This document shows, piece after piece, positions 38,031 to 49,700 of a stretch of DNA of 64,000 nucleotides. This DNA comes from Hibiscus mutabilis (Eukaryota > Streptophyta > Magnoliopsida > Malvales > Malvaceae). A program made the translations under genes and the position numbers. Positions within the stretch are counted from its first letter, which is position 1, and each line of letters starts with the position of its first letter. A model generated the notes under the pieces. That model was not told the DNA's origin and did no database searches. It was given only the letters and a program-made list of their open reading frames with translations. The DNA is taken from the NCBI GenBank assembly GCA_019671005.1, contig CM033732.1, positions 43,513,392-43,577,391 of the forward strand. Reading direction: 5' to 3'.

Positions 38031-38970
38031 TGTCACGAGCCCAGGCTCAACCCTAGCGGATTTGTGCGGGCTTAGACGCCTTTGATGCTAATCGGTTGAT
38101 TCCAGCGTCTAAGTCAACCTTCAACCAGCCTTGCGAGTACTCATGCTCGACAACGGCTCGGACAAGCCCTCCAGGCTTCGATGGATCTTGTCACAGGGCT
38201 AGACTTTTGCCAGACGAATCGTGCGGGCCTTAGTTGCTTTCTCGGTTGAAACGTCGGCTAAGTCGCCCTAAATCCCTTGCCACGACCTTAGGTGAAGCTC
38301 TCTCGACAAACACCTAACTCAGCCAGGATTCTCGCTCCGGAAGATCAAACACTTCCCGAAACCCTCGAACGAAAGATCGTTCTAAGCGAAAGCTAATCAA
38401 AGAACAACGGAAAGAGACTGGCAACTAGAACAACGAAGAACACTCAAGAACGCAAAGAACACTCATAGAGTTTAGAGTAAATGCTTCTTGTATTACTCAA
38501 AGTGAATGAATAAGTGAATGCTGAAGTGATTTACAAGTGAGGAGGGAGCCTCTATTTATAGTTGAACTCCCCTACATCCAACGGTTCAGTTTAAATTACA
38601 TCGACGGTTGAGATTGATCTTATCTAATCAAATCTCAATTCAAATCTCTAATTATCACAAACATTATCTACAAATTATATTCAAATAAATGGATAATACT
38701 TTGACCAAATTACCCTCCTGAATCCTCCATATATTTGGCTAAGTCTTGTGGGCTTGCGGGCTTTCTAGCATTCTCCAAGTGCCGGGCCAAGTGTGATGGT
38801 CTTGGCAAGCCCGTTACACAGCGCAAACCCTCTTTGGTTGATTATTGCGCCAACGCCTCGATCCTAAAGGCTTGGTCCACGCCATTCTCCAAGTACTGGG
38901 CCATATTTAGCAAGCTCGTTACATCGCGCACAACCTCCTTATCTGATGCTCGCGCCAATGTCTCGGTCCA
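38031..38970 (-). mobile_element. Solo-LTR-like insertion flanked by about 58-bp direct repeats
   Basis: The 940-bp insert has TGTCACGAGCC at its left end and GGTCCA at its right end. On the minus strand it reads as an LTR: a CTATAAATAGAGGCTCCC TATA region near 38553, then a transcribed-looking part ending GGCTCGTGACA. A 105-bp internal tandem repeat (about 38768-38872 and 38881-38970, blocks CATTCTCCAAGT and GCGCCAA) lies in the upstream part. Flanking direct repeats 37972-38030 and 38971-39028 share AAGTGAAGTCACTTCCGGCA onward, far longer than the 5 bp an LTR integrase makes. Confidence 0.65.
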
Positions 38971-39028
38971 AAAAGAAAAAAGTGAAGTCACTTCCGGCAT
39001 GACCTAATTTCTATGATGGATGTATTTA

Positions 39029-39985
39029 CCAAATAAAAAAATAGATTCTGCCTATCTCTTCCTCCCCATAATCTTAGCTTAACAAGACAAAAGTACATTT
39101 AGGAACTGATTTTTTGTTCGAAAAGGTGCTTTTGATTAATTTAGTTGGTAATATCTTTTAATTATTAATGATAATGACAATGATGTTTATAGATTCTTAC
39201 AAAGCCATATGTATCCCACACCCCCAGTGCTTATCTGCTCAGTGGCATGCAATAATGTAACAAAAAGGCATGCATTCACAAACACCCATTGTCATGCATG
39301 ACATCTTGGTAATTTTAATTTATTTTGGGTTTTGCTATACACAGTTCCGAGGGTTATTTTGACCCAAAATAAAATATTAAAGGTTAAATTGCTTTAAAAA
39401 AATATAGAGATCAAAATGACTATTCAATTAAACGTTAGGGCTTTTTTGACATTATGCCGATAGAATATAAGAAGATGTAACTATGTAGGACACAATTCGA
39501 ACCACTAAATCAATTTAATGTCACCTTTTAAAAGTAATACGGTTAAATTAAACTAAACTCTAATAAAAAAAAGCTCACTAAACCCTAATACTAAGCTTTT
39601 ATTAGTTGTGTTTTGTTGCTGTACAATATAACGTCATGTATGTATGTATGTATGTATGTGCATAGTGACCTTTTGTTAGTCGGTTTTGTGTAATTGGAAA
39701 CATGCATGCAAGGGGTCTGCCGTCTGCTATCTTTGACCAGCCACGGAACTCACTGTCCACTCATTTTCCACCACGTGGGACCCCAACGGACCCCGGTGAA
39801 CAAAGGGTTCTTCTTTTTGCCCGGAAAATGACTTCAGTTATGGAGATTAAAGGTAGACACAGTTCGAGCCTTTGAGATAATTAGTGGCGTAGGTTAAGAG
39901 AGTGTTGTGTGTGTAGGATAGAAAAAGATATGCGCATTTTTCATTTTCCTTATTTATATTTTTGTTACTTTAAGTGGGAACTAGG
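39029..39985 (+). promoter_or_regulatory. Probable promoter of the TGA7-like gene
   Basis: The interval has no ORF of interest. Within 350 bases of the inferred start there are a W-box core TTGACC (39733-39738), a perfect G-box in CCACGTGG (39771-39778) and a TATA-like TTATTTATATTTT (about 39949). An ATGT tetranucleotide repeat is at about 39637-39660. W- and G-boxes fit a stress- or defence-responsive gene, but motif presence alone does not show use. Confidence 0.4.
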
Positions 39986-40692
39986 AACACTCAGACGTTA
40001 ACGTTTGATTGTAGCGTTTTAAATAAGTGTGTGTTTTAAATTTGTGGGTTGTTTTGGATTCTTTTGTTTGCTTTCAAGTAGTGGTGGAAGACCAGAAACT
40101 GAAAGATGCCGTTTTTACAGAAACAGGAGCAGCCTTGAGTGTTCATTTGGGACTTTTTTACTGAAAGAACTTCGGGTTTTGGAAGCTCACTTGATCCATA
40201 AGGTTAATTTGTAAAGTTCCTCAAATTTCATTCCTTTTTCCCTTAGAAAGTTAAAAGTTTTGTCAAAATTCAATCTTTTTCTCTTTCCCTGTTTGATCAT
40301 ATCATTTAAGTAAGTTTGTGGTCTACTAGGTTGGTGTTTAGAGTTTTGCTGACCATGTGCTTGTCTTTTTGCCTATCCTTTGCTAATAATTGTATGATGG
40401 CTGATGACTGCAACATGTGATTTTGGGGCCAATTAAGAGCTTGAGCTTGACTTTTGGTAGCTTGGTTTTTAGATTTAGAGCATAGAAATTAGAAAGTTAA
40501 GCATGTTATCTTGTATGTTTTAGATTTTTAGTTTTTTTTTCAGGCATTTGTATCACTGTATGAGCATTTTTGAAATCTCTGCCTTGATAAATCAAATCCA
40601 AGTTCTGTTCTACGTTCATCTGGTGCTAAATACAATCAATCAAACAGCTGCTTGTCTGCTTTGGTTCAATATCCCCAGTTGCTTGATAGAGT
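39986..40692 (+). other. 5' leader of the TGA7-like gene with intron and short uORF
   Basis: A leader exon probably ends at 40202 (AAG before GTTAATTTG). An intron then runs to the acceptor CCCCAG at 40678, and the exon with the start codon begins at 40679. The leader exon contains a short upstream ORF of 10 codons plus stop (40106-40138, MPFLQKQEQP). The transcription start was not determined. Confidence 0.4.
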
Positions 40693-42485
40693 ATGAACTC
40701 CCCATCAGCTGAATTCACCAGAAGGATGGCAATATACGAGCAGTTCCACCAGATAAGCCGGCTGGGAGACGCGTTCAACTGCGGCGATAGTCCGAATACA
40801 GGATTGTCCGCAATCGTAGAGGTGGATGTTGGGGTAGAGAACAAGGTGAAGTTGCATTCGGTTTTGATTCTAGCTTGGTTAATTAATCTTTTCTTTTTCT
40901 AGTTGCAGGGATATAACTATTTTGTTCTGTGATTTAAATCACAGGCCGGATATATATCTTGTGATCAAGTTGAACCTTCAAGAAGTGATCAAGAAACAAA
41001 CAAACCCTTTGATAAGGTGATGATTTTGTAGCCATATACTCTAAAAATCTTTCACCCCAACACCTTCATTTAACAAATGATTGCTATCTAACACATGATA
41101 TGTACAGACACAGAGACGCCTGGCGCAAAATCGAGAAGCTGCTCGTAAAAGTCGTATTCGAAAGAAGGTAGACACTTGTGGAATTTGGAAACTTATTCAT
41201 TGTTTGGAAATATACAAGTATTTATGATTTTATTGTATCTTTATAGGCCTATGTTCAAGAATTAGAATCAAGTCGTTTGAAACTAGCTCAATTGGAGCAA
41301 GAGCTTGAAAGAACTAGGCAGCAGGTGAAGTGAAAACTCATATCTTTGTTCATGTTTCTAAATCTAGCATATATGAATCAGTTTTGCAATGCCTTTAATG
41401 CAGGGTATATACATAAGCAGCACATCAGATTCCGCTTATTTCGGACTATCGGGAACCGTAAACCCAGGTCGGTCCATCGGAATATGTTCACGTGATTTTA
41501 ATGGAAACTTGACATATTTTAACTTTTGCATACATCAATCTAGCTATATCGCATGTGAATGTTGCAGGGATTAGTGCATTTGAAATGGAATATGGACACT
41601 GGGTTGAAGTGCAAGATAAACAGACTTGTGAACTTAGAAATGCACTTCAGGCACATACTACTGATATAGAACTACAGATACTGGTAGAAAGTGGCTTGAA
41701 TCACTACTGCAATCTGTTCCGAATCAAAGCCGATGCTGCAAAGTCCAATGTCTTTTATTTGAACTCGGGCCTTTGGAGAACTTCGGCCGAGCGGTTTTTC
41801 CATTGGATAGGAGGATTCAGGCCATCAGAGCTTTTAAATGTAATGCAATGCAGTCCCCTATAACCTCTTTTTTCTTTTTTCATTTGGGAATGGTCAGATC
41901 TTCCTACGTTTATTCATGTATTCAAAGTATTTCTGTTTCGTATAGGTTGTCATGTCGCATATCGAGCCCTTGACCGATCAACAACAATTGGAGGTTTGTC
42001 ACCTTAGACAATCTGCTCAGCAAGCTGAAGATGCTCTTTCCCAAGGAATAGACAAACTCCAGCACAATTTGGCCCAAAATGTAGCATCTGATTTCAGCTG
42101 GGGAAACTACAGAGCCCAGATGGCTGTTGCAACAGATGTTTTAGAAGCACTTGAGGGATTCGTAAACCAGGTATGTTATTCGAATCTATTCGTTCCAAAG
42201 CTATGTTACTCGGACTCAGGTTTGAACACTGGATACAGCTATGTATCGATATTGATATGGTCTGACATAGAATACTTGAAGAAAAATAGAGTTCAAACAT
42301 TTGATTACTTACTTTTGGTTGTGTTCTTTCCGCGAAAACAGGCCGATCACCTTCGGGAACAGACATTGTTACATATGGTTCGAGTGCTGACGACCCATCA
42401 AGCAGCTCGAGCCTTACTTGCCTTGGGGGAATACTTTCATCGTCTACGAGCTCTCAGTTCACTCTGGACTGCCCGTCCACGTTAA
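40693..42485 (+). CDS. TGA7: TGA7-like bZIP transcription factor
   Basis: TGA factors bind TGACG (as-1) elements in the nucleus and work with NPR1 in salicylate defence signalling. Coding exons by eye: 40693-40845, 40945-41016, 41108-41167, 41247-41324, 41404-41467, 41568-41839, 41946-42170, 42342-42485. Their sum is 1,068 nt (355 residues), all junctions are GT-AG and phases match. The start MNSPSAEFTRRMAIYEQF fits the clade of TGA1/4/7. The basic region is RRLAQNREAARKSRIRKKAY (residues about 77-96), followed by a short Leu zipper. The DOG1 domain starts at FEMEYGHWVE and includes LNHYCNLFRIKADAAKSNVF, WRTSAERFFHWIGGFRPSEL and QQAEDALSQGIDKLQ. It ends in RALSSLWTARPR, a few residues shorter than relatives that end EPT. 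TGA7 is favoured over TGA1/TGA4 by NPG-I-FEMEYGHW spacing and the DALSQGIDKLQ run. No break is visible. Confidence 0.9.
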
Positions 42486-43831
42486 CCACCAGTAATATAG
42501 GCTGTAGGATCACCACTAATTTGTTACTCAACTGGTAACCAAATAGACATGATCCTATATGACTTCAATATGTTATATAATATATATATATATATTATGT
42601 TTTGATTCTTGAGCATAGAACATGTAAATATGAATATTTTATAAGATGTATCTAGAAGAAATTTAATACTGATGTTGTATGGTGGTGGTACTATATTGTT
42701 TGGAAGTTTGTTTGGTTTTGCAATACAAGTTTATGAGATCAGGGATGAAGCCAGAATTTGAGGTTAGGGAGCAAAACATAAATATTTAAAAGTGGGATAA
42801 ATTCAAAAATAAACTAATTTTAAAAAAAAATTATATAGGATGACAAAACTAAAAAAAAATCTTCGGAGGTGGGGAGGGGAACATTCCTCTATCATTGTAT
42901 GGGATAATGTCTTATTCTCTTAGGTAATTTAACGTTCCATGAAGTTTAGTGGTATTTGTTTCACGAAATTTGATATTATCTCTCAGAATGAAAATATTAT
43001 CTTGTTTGGTTCATACAATTGAAACATAAGATTATTACATTTGGTTGATGAAATGTAAAATTATTTAAAAATACTTTTTTTAAATTATCCTTATAATAAT
43101 TTTTTAATAAGATTAACCTTCACTATTAATTTGAAAAATATTGATATGAAAGTGGTAGAGTTATTTTTTTGGACAAATAATAACAATTAGTTTTATTGAA
43201 TATTGAGGAAAAAGTTACAAGAATAGTTTACAAAACTAGAGTAGACCAATCTTATTATCAGGTGATTTTCTCTAAAATCATTGAAATGCATAAATTAGCC
43301 AATTATAAAATAAGACCATATAAGGAAAAGGTTAAAACATACTCAAACAAATAAAAAAAGAGATTAATAAACATTATTGTCGACGGGGAAGGATAAATAT
43401 CAACAATATTAACATAAAAATGAATACTATAACAATGATAGTACATTGACAAAATTGGTTTTATCACAACTTAACTATGAACTATCTTTGATGATTGCAA
43501 GCAATCATCCGTACAAAAGAACTAATCTAAAGGTCCAAACCAAGGATAGATCAACATAGTAATCAAATATCCGTCAACTGAAAAAACGTCAAATTCACCC
43601 CTACAAAGAGAAAAGAAAAACACGCTACAAAAGCAAAGAAAAATGTGTCACTAGAGCAGAGAATGCATACTACAAAAGCATACTTAAAAATGAAAATCCA
43701 ACCCTTACTATTTACACATTCTATCAATTTGATCATATTTTTAGTTGAAAATATTTTTTAATATTTAAATTGGAAGAAAGAGAAGGGACAAAATTATGAA
43801 TATGGTAACAAACATGTCACTTAATTAGATT
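42486..43831. other. 3' flank of the TGA gene and AT-rich spacer
   Basis: Contains the likely 3' UTR with a (TA)n run at about 42577-42596, then AT-rich sequence. A patch at about 42740-42890 (purine-rich, ending GGTGGGGAGGGG) resembles a patch near 45125-45380 in reverse sense and may be an old repeat. No gene. Confidence 0.45.
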
Positions 43832-44633
43832 ATTTAAGAAGTTAAAAGTTAAAATGAAAAAGTATTAACTATTAGGGTAAACTACATCCAATGTCACTTA
43901 ATTAGGGGTTTGTTAACAAGTATGTTATTTTTTAAAAAAAAATTACAAACAAATCACTCAATTAAAACATTGCTACAAATAGGATCAATGATCGTTAAAT
44001 ATTAGACGAAAATAGTGATGTGTTCTAGTATGATAATAGTTTTAGTCCTAGAAACTTATACAACCTATTTAGTCATAATTCATAACAATTCAATAAATTT
44101 AACCATTCATATTTAACAATTTAATCATTTTAGTTTTTTATTCTTCTCCTAAATTGTTTGTTTTTCTCCCATAAATATTATCATACTTTCTTTTATTTTC
44201 ATGGTATAATAATAATTTAACAATAACTTGTTGTCTTATGGTAAAATGATGTTATCCAACTATTATTTTGATTCGATGTGGTCACTTGCTTTGTCAAAAT
44301 AACAAAAAAGACTTAATTGAGTGAATTTTGAAATATAAATGGTTAAATGTATTGATTTATTTCAAATTATGACAAAATTAAATAGCATATATAATTAATT
44401 TTAGGATTAAAAATATTATTTTATCATACCACCTGAGATGTATGTTTCAATTTTAACATCGAAGTAATTTATTTTTAAAAATATTTTAATTAAATAATTT
44501 ATTTTTAATTTTTTTAAAAAATAATATATTTATTATTAAACTCATAACTAACTGACCTTGGATCTAATCTACCCTAATAGTTAGTAATACTTTTTTGTCT
44601 TGACTTTTTTAGCAAACTTGTAACTTCTTAAAT
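43832..44633. mobile_element. Non-autonomous inverted-repeat element
   Basis: The arms face each other: TTTAAGAAGTTAAAAGTT through AACTATTAGGGTAAACTA on the left (about 43832-43920), and the inverse ending TAACTTCTTAAATA on the right (about 44520-44633). Similarity runs for roughly 80-100 bases with small indels. The middle is AT-rich and non-coding. Target duplication is unclear. Confidence 0.5.
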
Positions 44634-44732
44634 ATTGGTTTTCGTCATGAAAGGCCCAACCAAAAGTGAAAAATATTTGGACAGCCCAATTAATCCCTTC
44701 GCCACATAAAAGAAATATAAATAATTCAAAAG

Positions 44733-44805
44733 GATTCCCCGACGTCAATCGAACACGCAACCTTCAAATCTGGAGTAAGTCGAGCTACCATTGCGCCACG
44801 GTTCC
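44733..44805 (-). pseudogene. tRNA-Trp (CCA) relic
   Basis: The minus strand has the D-arm GTGGCGCAATGGTAGC, anticodon loop CTCCAGA (CCA, Trp) and T-arm GGTTGCGTGTTCGATTGACG in the right order and spacing for plant nuclear tRNA-Trp. The anticodon stem (ACTTA against TTTGA) has three mismatches and the acceptor stem is badly paired at the 3' side, so it is a decayed copy. Confidence 0.7.
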
Positions 44806-45652
44806 ACCTATAACAATATTTTCTTATAAAATTAGATAAAATTTTATTGCGTTTTCATTTGTGACAACAGCAAGAAACAACACCAAAACCCAATAAGCTC
44901 CACCACGGGGACCGAAATAAAAGCCTCAAAGAGCAAAGATCCAGTAACTGATGGAATAATTAAAGATGTTTATATTATTTTATTTTATATAAATTTGAAT
45001 TTTAATATTTGTTTTGAGAATATAATACTTCTTTATTTAATAAAAAAACTAAGACCAAGAAAAAGAGGTATAATCGAATATACAACCCCTACTTTTTGTC
45101 GTATATACAAAGAGACCTATATTGGAGCCTATAGGGGCCTTGACCCCTCCCCTAAAATTTAGTAAACTAAGTTTTAATCTCTTGAAAATTTTAAAATTTT
45201 TAATTTGACCCCTTCAAAAAATTTTAAAATGTTATTATATTATAATTTTTTTGAATATTTTTAATTAAATCTCCTCTTAAAATTTTTAAAATTTCTAATT
45301 AGTTCTCAATTTTAAAATTAAACATCTATTAAAAACTTTAAATAGACCCCCTCAACCTGAGTTGTCAAGATCCGCCCCTGGTTAAAACACAGTTTAATCA
45401 GTAAAATCAGATAAAACAAACTTGACAAAACCTAATTGTGATATCAATTCTCACCTGATATTCATTCTTCAACATGACTCTGCATTAGAATAAGTGTATA
45501 TGTTCAACCCCAAAGGTTACCCTGCAATTACAGTGATTATTCAGTTCTTAATATAAATATTATAAAAGTTAAAGGTAAGATCCATTCCTGGAATTCTAAA
45601 TGCTAAAACACCAATGCCTTCATATTTTAATATTTCAGACAAATTCACAAGA

Positions 45653-45725
45653 GCACCTGTGGCCTAATGGATAAGGCGTCTGACTTCTAATCAGACAATT
45701 GTGGGTTCGAGTCCCACCAGGTGTG
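45653..45725 (+). tRNA. tRNA-Arg (UCU)
   Basis: A full cloverleaf of 73 nt: acceptor GCACCTG with CAGGTGT (one G-U), D-arm GCC...GGC with the loop TAATGGATAA, anticodon arm TCTGA-CTTCTAA-TCAGA giving anticodon UCU, T-arm GTGGG-TTCGAGT-CCCAC, and discriminator G. The A- and B-box promoters (TGGCCTAATGG and GGGTTCGAGTCCC) are intact. A T run follows about 17-20 bases downstream, suitable for polymerase III termination. No intron. Confidence 0.95.
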
Positions 45726-46465
45726 TTGTGTAATTTGATAACTTTTTATTTTGGTCCCTCTACATCTGGTATGCCAATCAGGTGTGCAATATTTTTTTTG
45801 TCAAATTCTCATTTTGATCTCTACTGAGATTAATTTTGTGATTCGGTCATTATTTTGGCCCATGTACTTCAAATTCGTATAGTTTTTTTTTCCCCTTTAC
45901 TGTATATAGTTAGTCCAAATAATTAAAATTTTAATTAAATTGATTTTTAAAAAATACTTATTCTAATAAGTAAAGAAATAAATTATCAAAGGAACTACTA
46001 TCTAGACTAGCCTGTGGAATTCAATTCTATTTGGCCATGTTTACTTTCTTTTGATTAAGCAGAGAGATTTTTATATGTTCAAGGTAAATGTTAAGATTCG
46101 AATTTATACAAGATAAAACAAAAGAAAAAAAATATTTTTTATTTTTTTTTCATAGATAGAGAGCTCTAATTCGTGTCATGATTTATGAGCTAATGTAATA
46201 TTTCATTTTTTCTAATCGAAAACAATAGGTTGAAATATCTATTGATATCCTACAAGAATTATTTTATTGAAGACTTAAGTTACTACTCAACAAATCGAAA
46301 TTGAAATTGTTAACGGACGAAACCAATTCAGAAGCATTTTTTATTCTGAAGAATATAGTAGACAGAATTCCATTGGTATAATTTTGGATCATCACTCGAC
46401 TAACTAGTAAATTTTTTGCTATTTTTATTTTCCATACCAAATTACAATATAAAGATCAATTTAAA
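45726..46465. other. AT-rich spacer
   Basis: No gene, RNA or element end recognised between the tRNA-Arg terminator and the MITE at 46466. Confidence 0.5.
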
Positions 46466-46849
46466 GGGTAAAACATGTAAATCATCACTGAACTTTGATC
46501 TTTGTCCTATTTTGGTCACTGAAATTTTAAAACGTTCAATTTTTTCATTGAACTTTATACATTGATTTTTTTCATCACTCTTCCGTTAATCATCTAATAT
46601 CGTTATAACGTAAATCATAACATGTGAAACTTCAGTGACCAGAATAGGTCAGAAAGTAAAGTTCAGTGATGATTTACGTATTTTACCCATCATTTTTTAT
46701 TTCACATCTTAATGGTGTTAGAGGGTTAATGGAGAAGTAATGAAAAAAATCAATGTATAAAATTTAGTGAGTAAAGTGAACGTTTTAAAACTTCGTTGAT
46801 CAAAATAGACCAAAAAATAAAGTTCAATGATAATTTATTTATTTTATCC
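46466..46849. mobile_element. Mutator-type MITE, composite
   Basis: Ends GGGTAAAACATGTAAATCAT and (inverted) GGATAAAATAAATAAATTAT give arms of about 130-150 bases. The end type is the same as in the MITE at 17352. The flanks CAATTTAAA and TAATTTTAA match at 7 of 9 positions, compatible with an old 9-bp duplication. A third end, reading inverted to the left one, lies inside at about 46630-46689 (ends TTTTACCC), so the element looks like one MITE end inserted or copied into another. Confidence 0.65.
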
Positions 46850-46934
46850 TAATTTTAAATATAAAAACAGTAAAGAAACCAAAACCAAACTTTGACTTTT
46901 GGTTTAACCCTGTTTCTGAGTTAACCGTGCTACG

Positions 46935-47570
46935 TGTCACGGACAGGCCCCCTTTGCTCGGTTGGCAAGCCGTGCGGCACTTGAAATGGGTGTTACCCAG
47001 ACAAGTCAGCCTTCCTCATGCCTCATTGTCCAAGGAGTTATCTCGGTCTAGCCTTCCCAGGGTCACAAGGCCCTAAGGCTTTAGAGTTTCGAATCCCGCA
47101 GGGCCTAACGATAGCTGCACTCCAACCTCGTACTTCAGCCACAAGCGCGATATGGGGCCCTATGGCCCCAAACCGTCCCTAGGTATTTTTCCCGGGGAGA
47201 CAGTGCGCCAACCACTAGGCCTCACTGCCCGCACACCTAGGCCCCACATAGGCCTAGGAGTAGGTCGCTTACACCAAGGAAGCTCGGTCGCTAGCCCAGG
47301 CGAGGGGGATGGTGGAGACCCGACACCAGACCACTTCCCCCTAAAGAGCTAAATAAACTTACCAGGAATGCCGTGAGTAGACGTTGCTTCGTCCCAAATG
47401 AGGACACTTTCTGGATAGGGCCTTCATCGTCTTCCTAAAGCTTCTCAACTTGCATCCTTGACTTGGTAGCTCCTTAGGGACTGCTCATATCATCACTCGG
47501 TCCACCATTGCTCGGTAATGAACGGGCTTGTCAAGGCAGGGTCGTAATATAATAAGGGATGGCCTTGACA
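46935..47570 (-). repeat. 3' LTR of the young element
   Basis: Plus-strand ends TGTCACGGAC and GGCCTTGACA. It includes blocks GGGGCCCTATGGCCCC (self-complementary) and GGCCCCACATAGGCC. The ORF inside is also present in the other LTR and is not a gene. Confidence 0.92.
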
Positions 47571-47760
47571 TCTCTCTCCCACTTACTCTATCGATGGCCT
47601 CATCGATGTAGCCCCAGAAGGGATGGTTCTGACATTCTCCCCCACTTTCTCTATCGATGGTTTCGTCAATGTAGTCTAAGAATGGATGGTTCTGACATTC
47701 TCCCCCACTTCCTCTACCGATGCCCTTATCTATGTAGTCCAAGAAGGGATGGTTCTCATT
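47571..47760 (-). repeat. Three 63-bp repeats, each carrying a polypurine tract and LTR-start look-alike
   Basis: The true PPT/LTR junction is at 47570/47571. The same arrangement, CTGACATTCTCCCCCACTT on the plus strand, recurs from 47629 and 47692, spaced 63-64 bases. The segments between share TCTATCGATGG and ATGTAGTC blocks. On the minus strand the repeats stay open and read DYIDKGIGRGSGGECQNHPF-like units, which may be chance or the 3' tail of an old ORF. Confidence 0.8.
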
Positions 47761-49159
47761 GATATTGACACCAGTTCTTCATCACCTGTTGAGCCGATAC
47801 AAATCCTTATGGTAGCACATCTTCGATTCGTGCTCGATTTGGTATGTTTTCCTTGTCCCGCCATTTGACCCTTCAAGCAAATAATTCAAGCCTCGATCCT
47901 GGGTTCTTTCTATCCCTTTTTGACTATGTTGTACATCCGTAACCATCTAGACTGACCACAGACTCATTATGACCCAGTTCCACTTCTATCATGTTGAGTT
48001 TTAGATTCATGCTCCCTCACTTTTACTCTGATTGTGGCTCAGGCAAAAGACAAGTAACAAACCATCGATCCACTCGAACAAGTGCCTTGCAGTTTCTCTG
48101 TGCTCCACGATCTGCCTATTAACCTACACAAATACAAAAGTAACATACCTGATCATGAGCAAACGTGTTATGACTCGTTACTCAATGGCTTGCTCCTCGA
48201 CGTTAAGCATCTTCGTCAACTTTGCCTCATCTCATACTGAGACCTCCAAAGTATTGAATGCGTCACCATACATTTGTCATCAACATTAACCCAAGTTTTG
48301 CCAGCACATGCTCGCGTTGCACCTGGTTGCTCAATAATGCATAGATTCTCTCTAGTTGCCAACACCGTATTGCATTGTACTTGCCTTTTGTTCTCCGCAA
48401 TACATCATATTTTTATAAGATATACAAGCAATTTTATCAATGAAAACATATCCACACAAGTCTCGTATGATTACCTGGTTGGTACACATTGCCTTATGCT
48501 ACCACCAATCATGATATGCCTTTGTATGTATACCACAAGTGTTTTGACTATTTGAGAATGCAGTCTCTACGACAAGCTAATATCATCCACTCGTGAGGTT
48601 TTCTTCTTACTCAATTATACCTGCACCATTTACCAAATGAATGCCCACCAATATTCTCTCAAACAACCTTGCCCTTGTTCCAGTAGCCAAAATAGATGGT
48701 CATATGTCATCGCTAGAACTTCTTAATGGTCTTTTATGGCCCTTGTAATAGCCAATCAAGTTGCCCCTTTATTTCGTTTCTCCTTCACTCCCTTTGTAAC
48801 AGATAGAACTGTTGATAAGCACAAAAGTACGCATTTGATCTCTTGACACACATGGCCTATACTTGTCACGGTGCCATTACCCTCTTCCCAAAAGACATGT
48901 CTTCCCCATTATCCACTTACTATAAAAGTTCATCTTGTTAATCACGCCCACAAAGGAACTTGTATTAGCACCCCACAACCATCATATCAACATTAGTCTC
49001 GTGTCGTGGACTTCAAAATGATGTCTCACTTGTGCCCTCTACGTGTAACTTAGATTTTCGCAGGAACCAAACTCTTCCCCATATGCACACAACATCTAGT
49101 CAGTAGAGTATTCTCATGTAGGATCAATACCTTTTTATTCTCTTACATAATCTCGAATA

Positions 49160-49700
49160 GAACATGTATTCGCTAAATCCCTTAGCTTCTTTTGAGCATT
49201 ATATTCTACATTTTTGGGAAAGAAATGAGCCCATTAACTCTCCCTTTAGCTCATCACATATTTTGATAGGACAAACACCATTAATAACTTGGACCGCCAC
49301 CACCACTTGGCGTCCCCTATTAGATACACCAAGGCCACCGCGACCTTGTCTTTATCTGTTTTAGTATGCGTATATCGGAAATAATGCTTGACGTCGAACA
49401 AGAAATTTTCAAGCTCCCTAGCATCTCTGTTCCCTTCATACCGCTGAGGTTTTGAAACCCTAGTCCTCAGACCCTATCTACTGTCATCGAATTGCTCATA
49501 GCTATTTGTATCAGGTTAACATGAGTCTTGATCTCATCTAGTCCGAACTTCATATGACTTAATGCTTCTTTTGCCTCCATTACCAAAATCTTTGATAGTC
49601 TGGGTCAACTCTTGCTGCATTTCCTTTATTGCTCAAAGCCGATCATTTGATGCCATAGCTCTCATGGCAGTCACTACGGCCTTAAGTTCCTTAAACTGAC
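49160..49700 (-). pseudogene. Gag relic of the young LTR element
   Basis: On the minus strand, VSKPQRYEGNRDARELENF and LFDVKHYFR (49458 to about 49375) are followed by KDKVAVALVYLIGDAKWWW (to about 49310). This is the usual start of the retrotransposon gag domain in plant Ty3-gypsy elements. Stops and frameshifts interrupt it afterwards. The upstream minus-strand ORF at 49633-49902 (containing HPGAGVSTQDGG) may be the gag N-terminal region. No zinc knuckle, protease or polymerase follows in recognisable form. Confidence 0.65.

Noticed and set aside
40029..40214. 61-codon ORF upstream of the TGA7-like gene
   Set aside because: It starts at GTG, has no family signal, and overlaps the inferred leader exon and its splice donor.
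47152..47352. 66-codon ORF starting MGPYGPKPSLGI, also at 52714-52914
   Set aside because: It appears twice because both copies lie in the LTRs of one element; no protein-family signal, and both sit antisense to the element.
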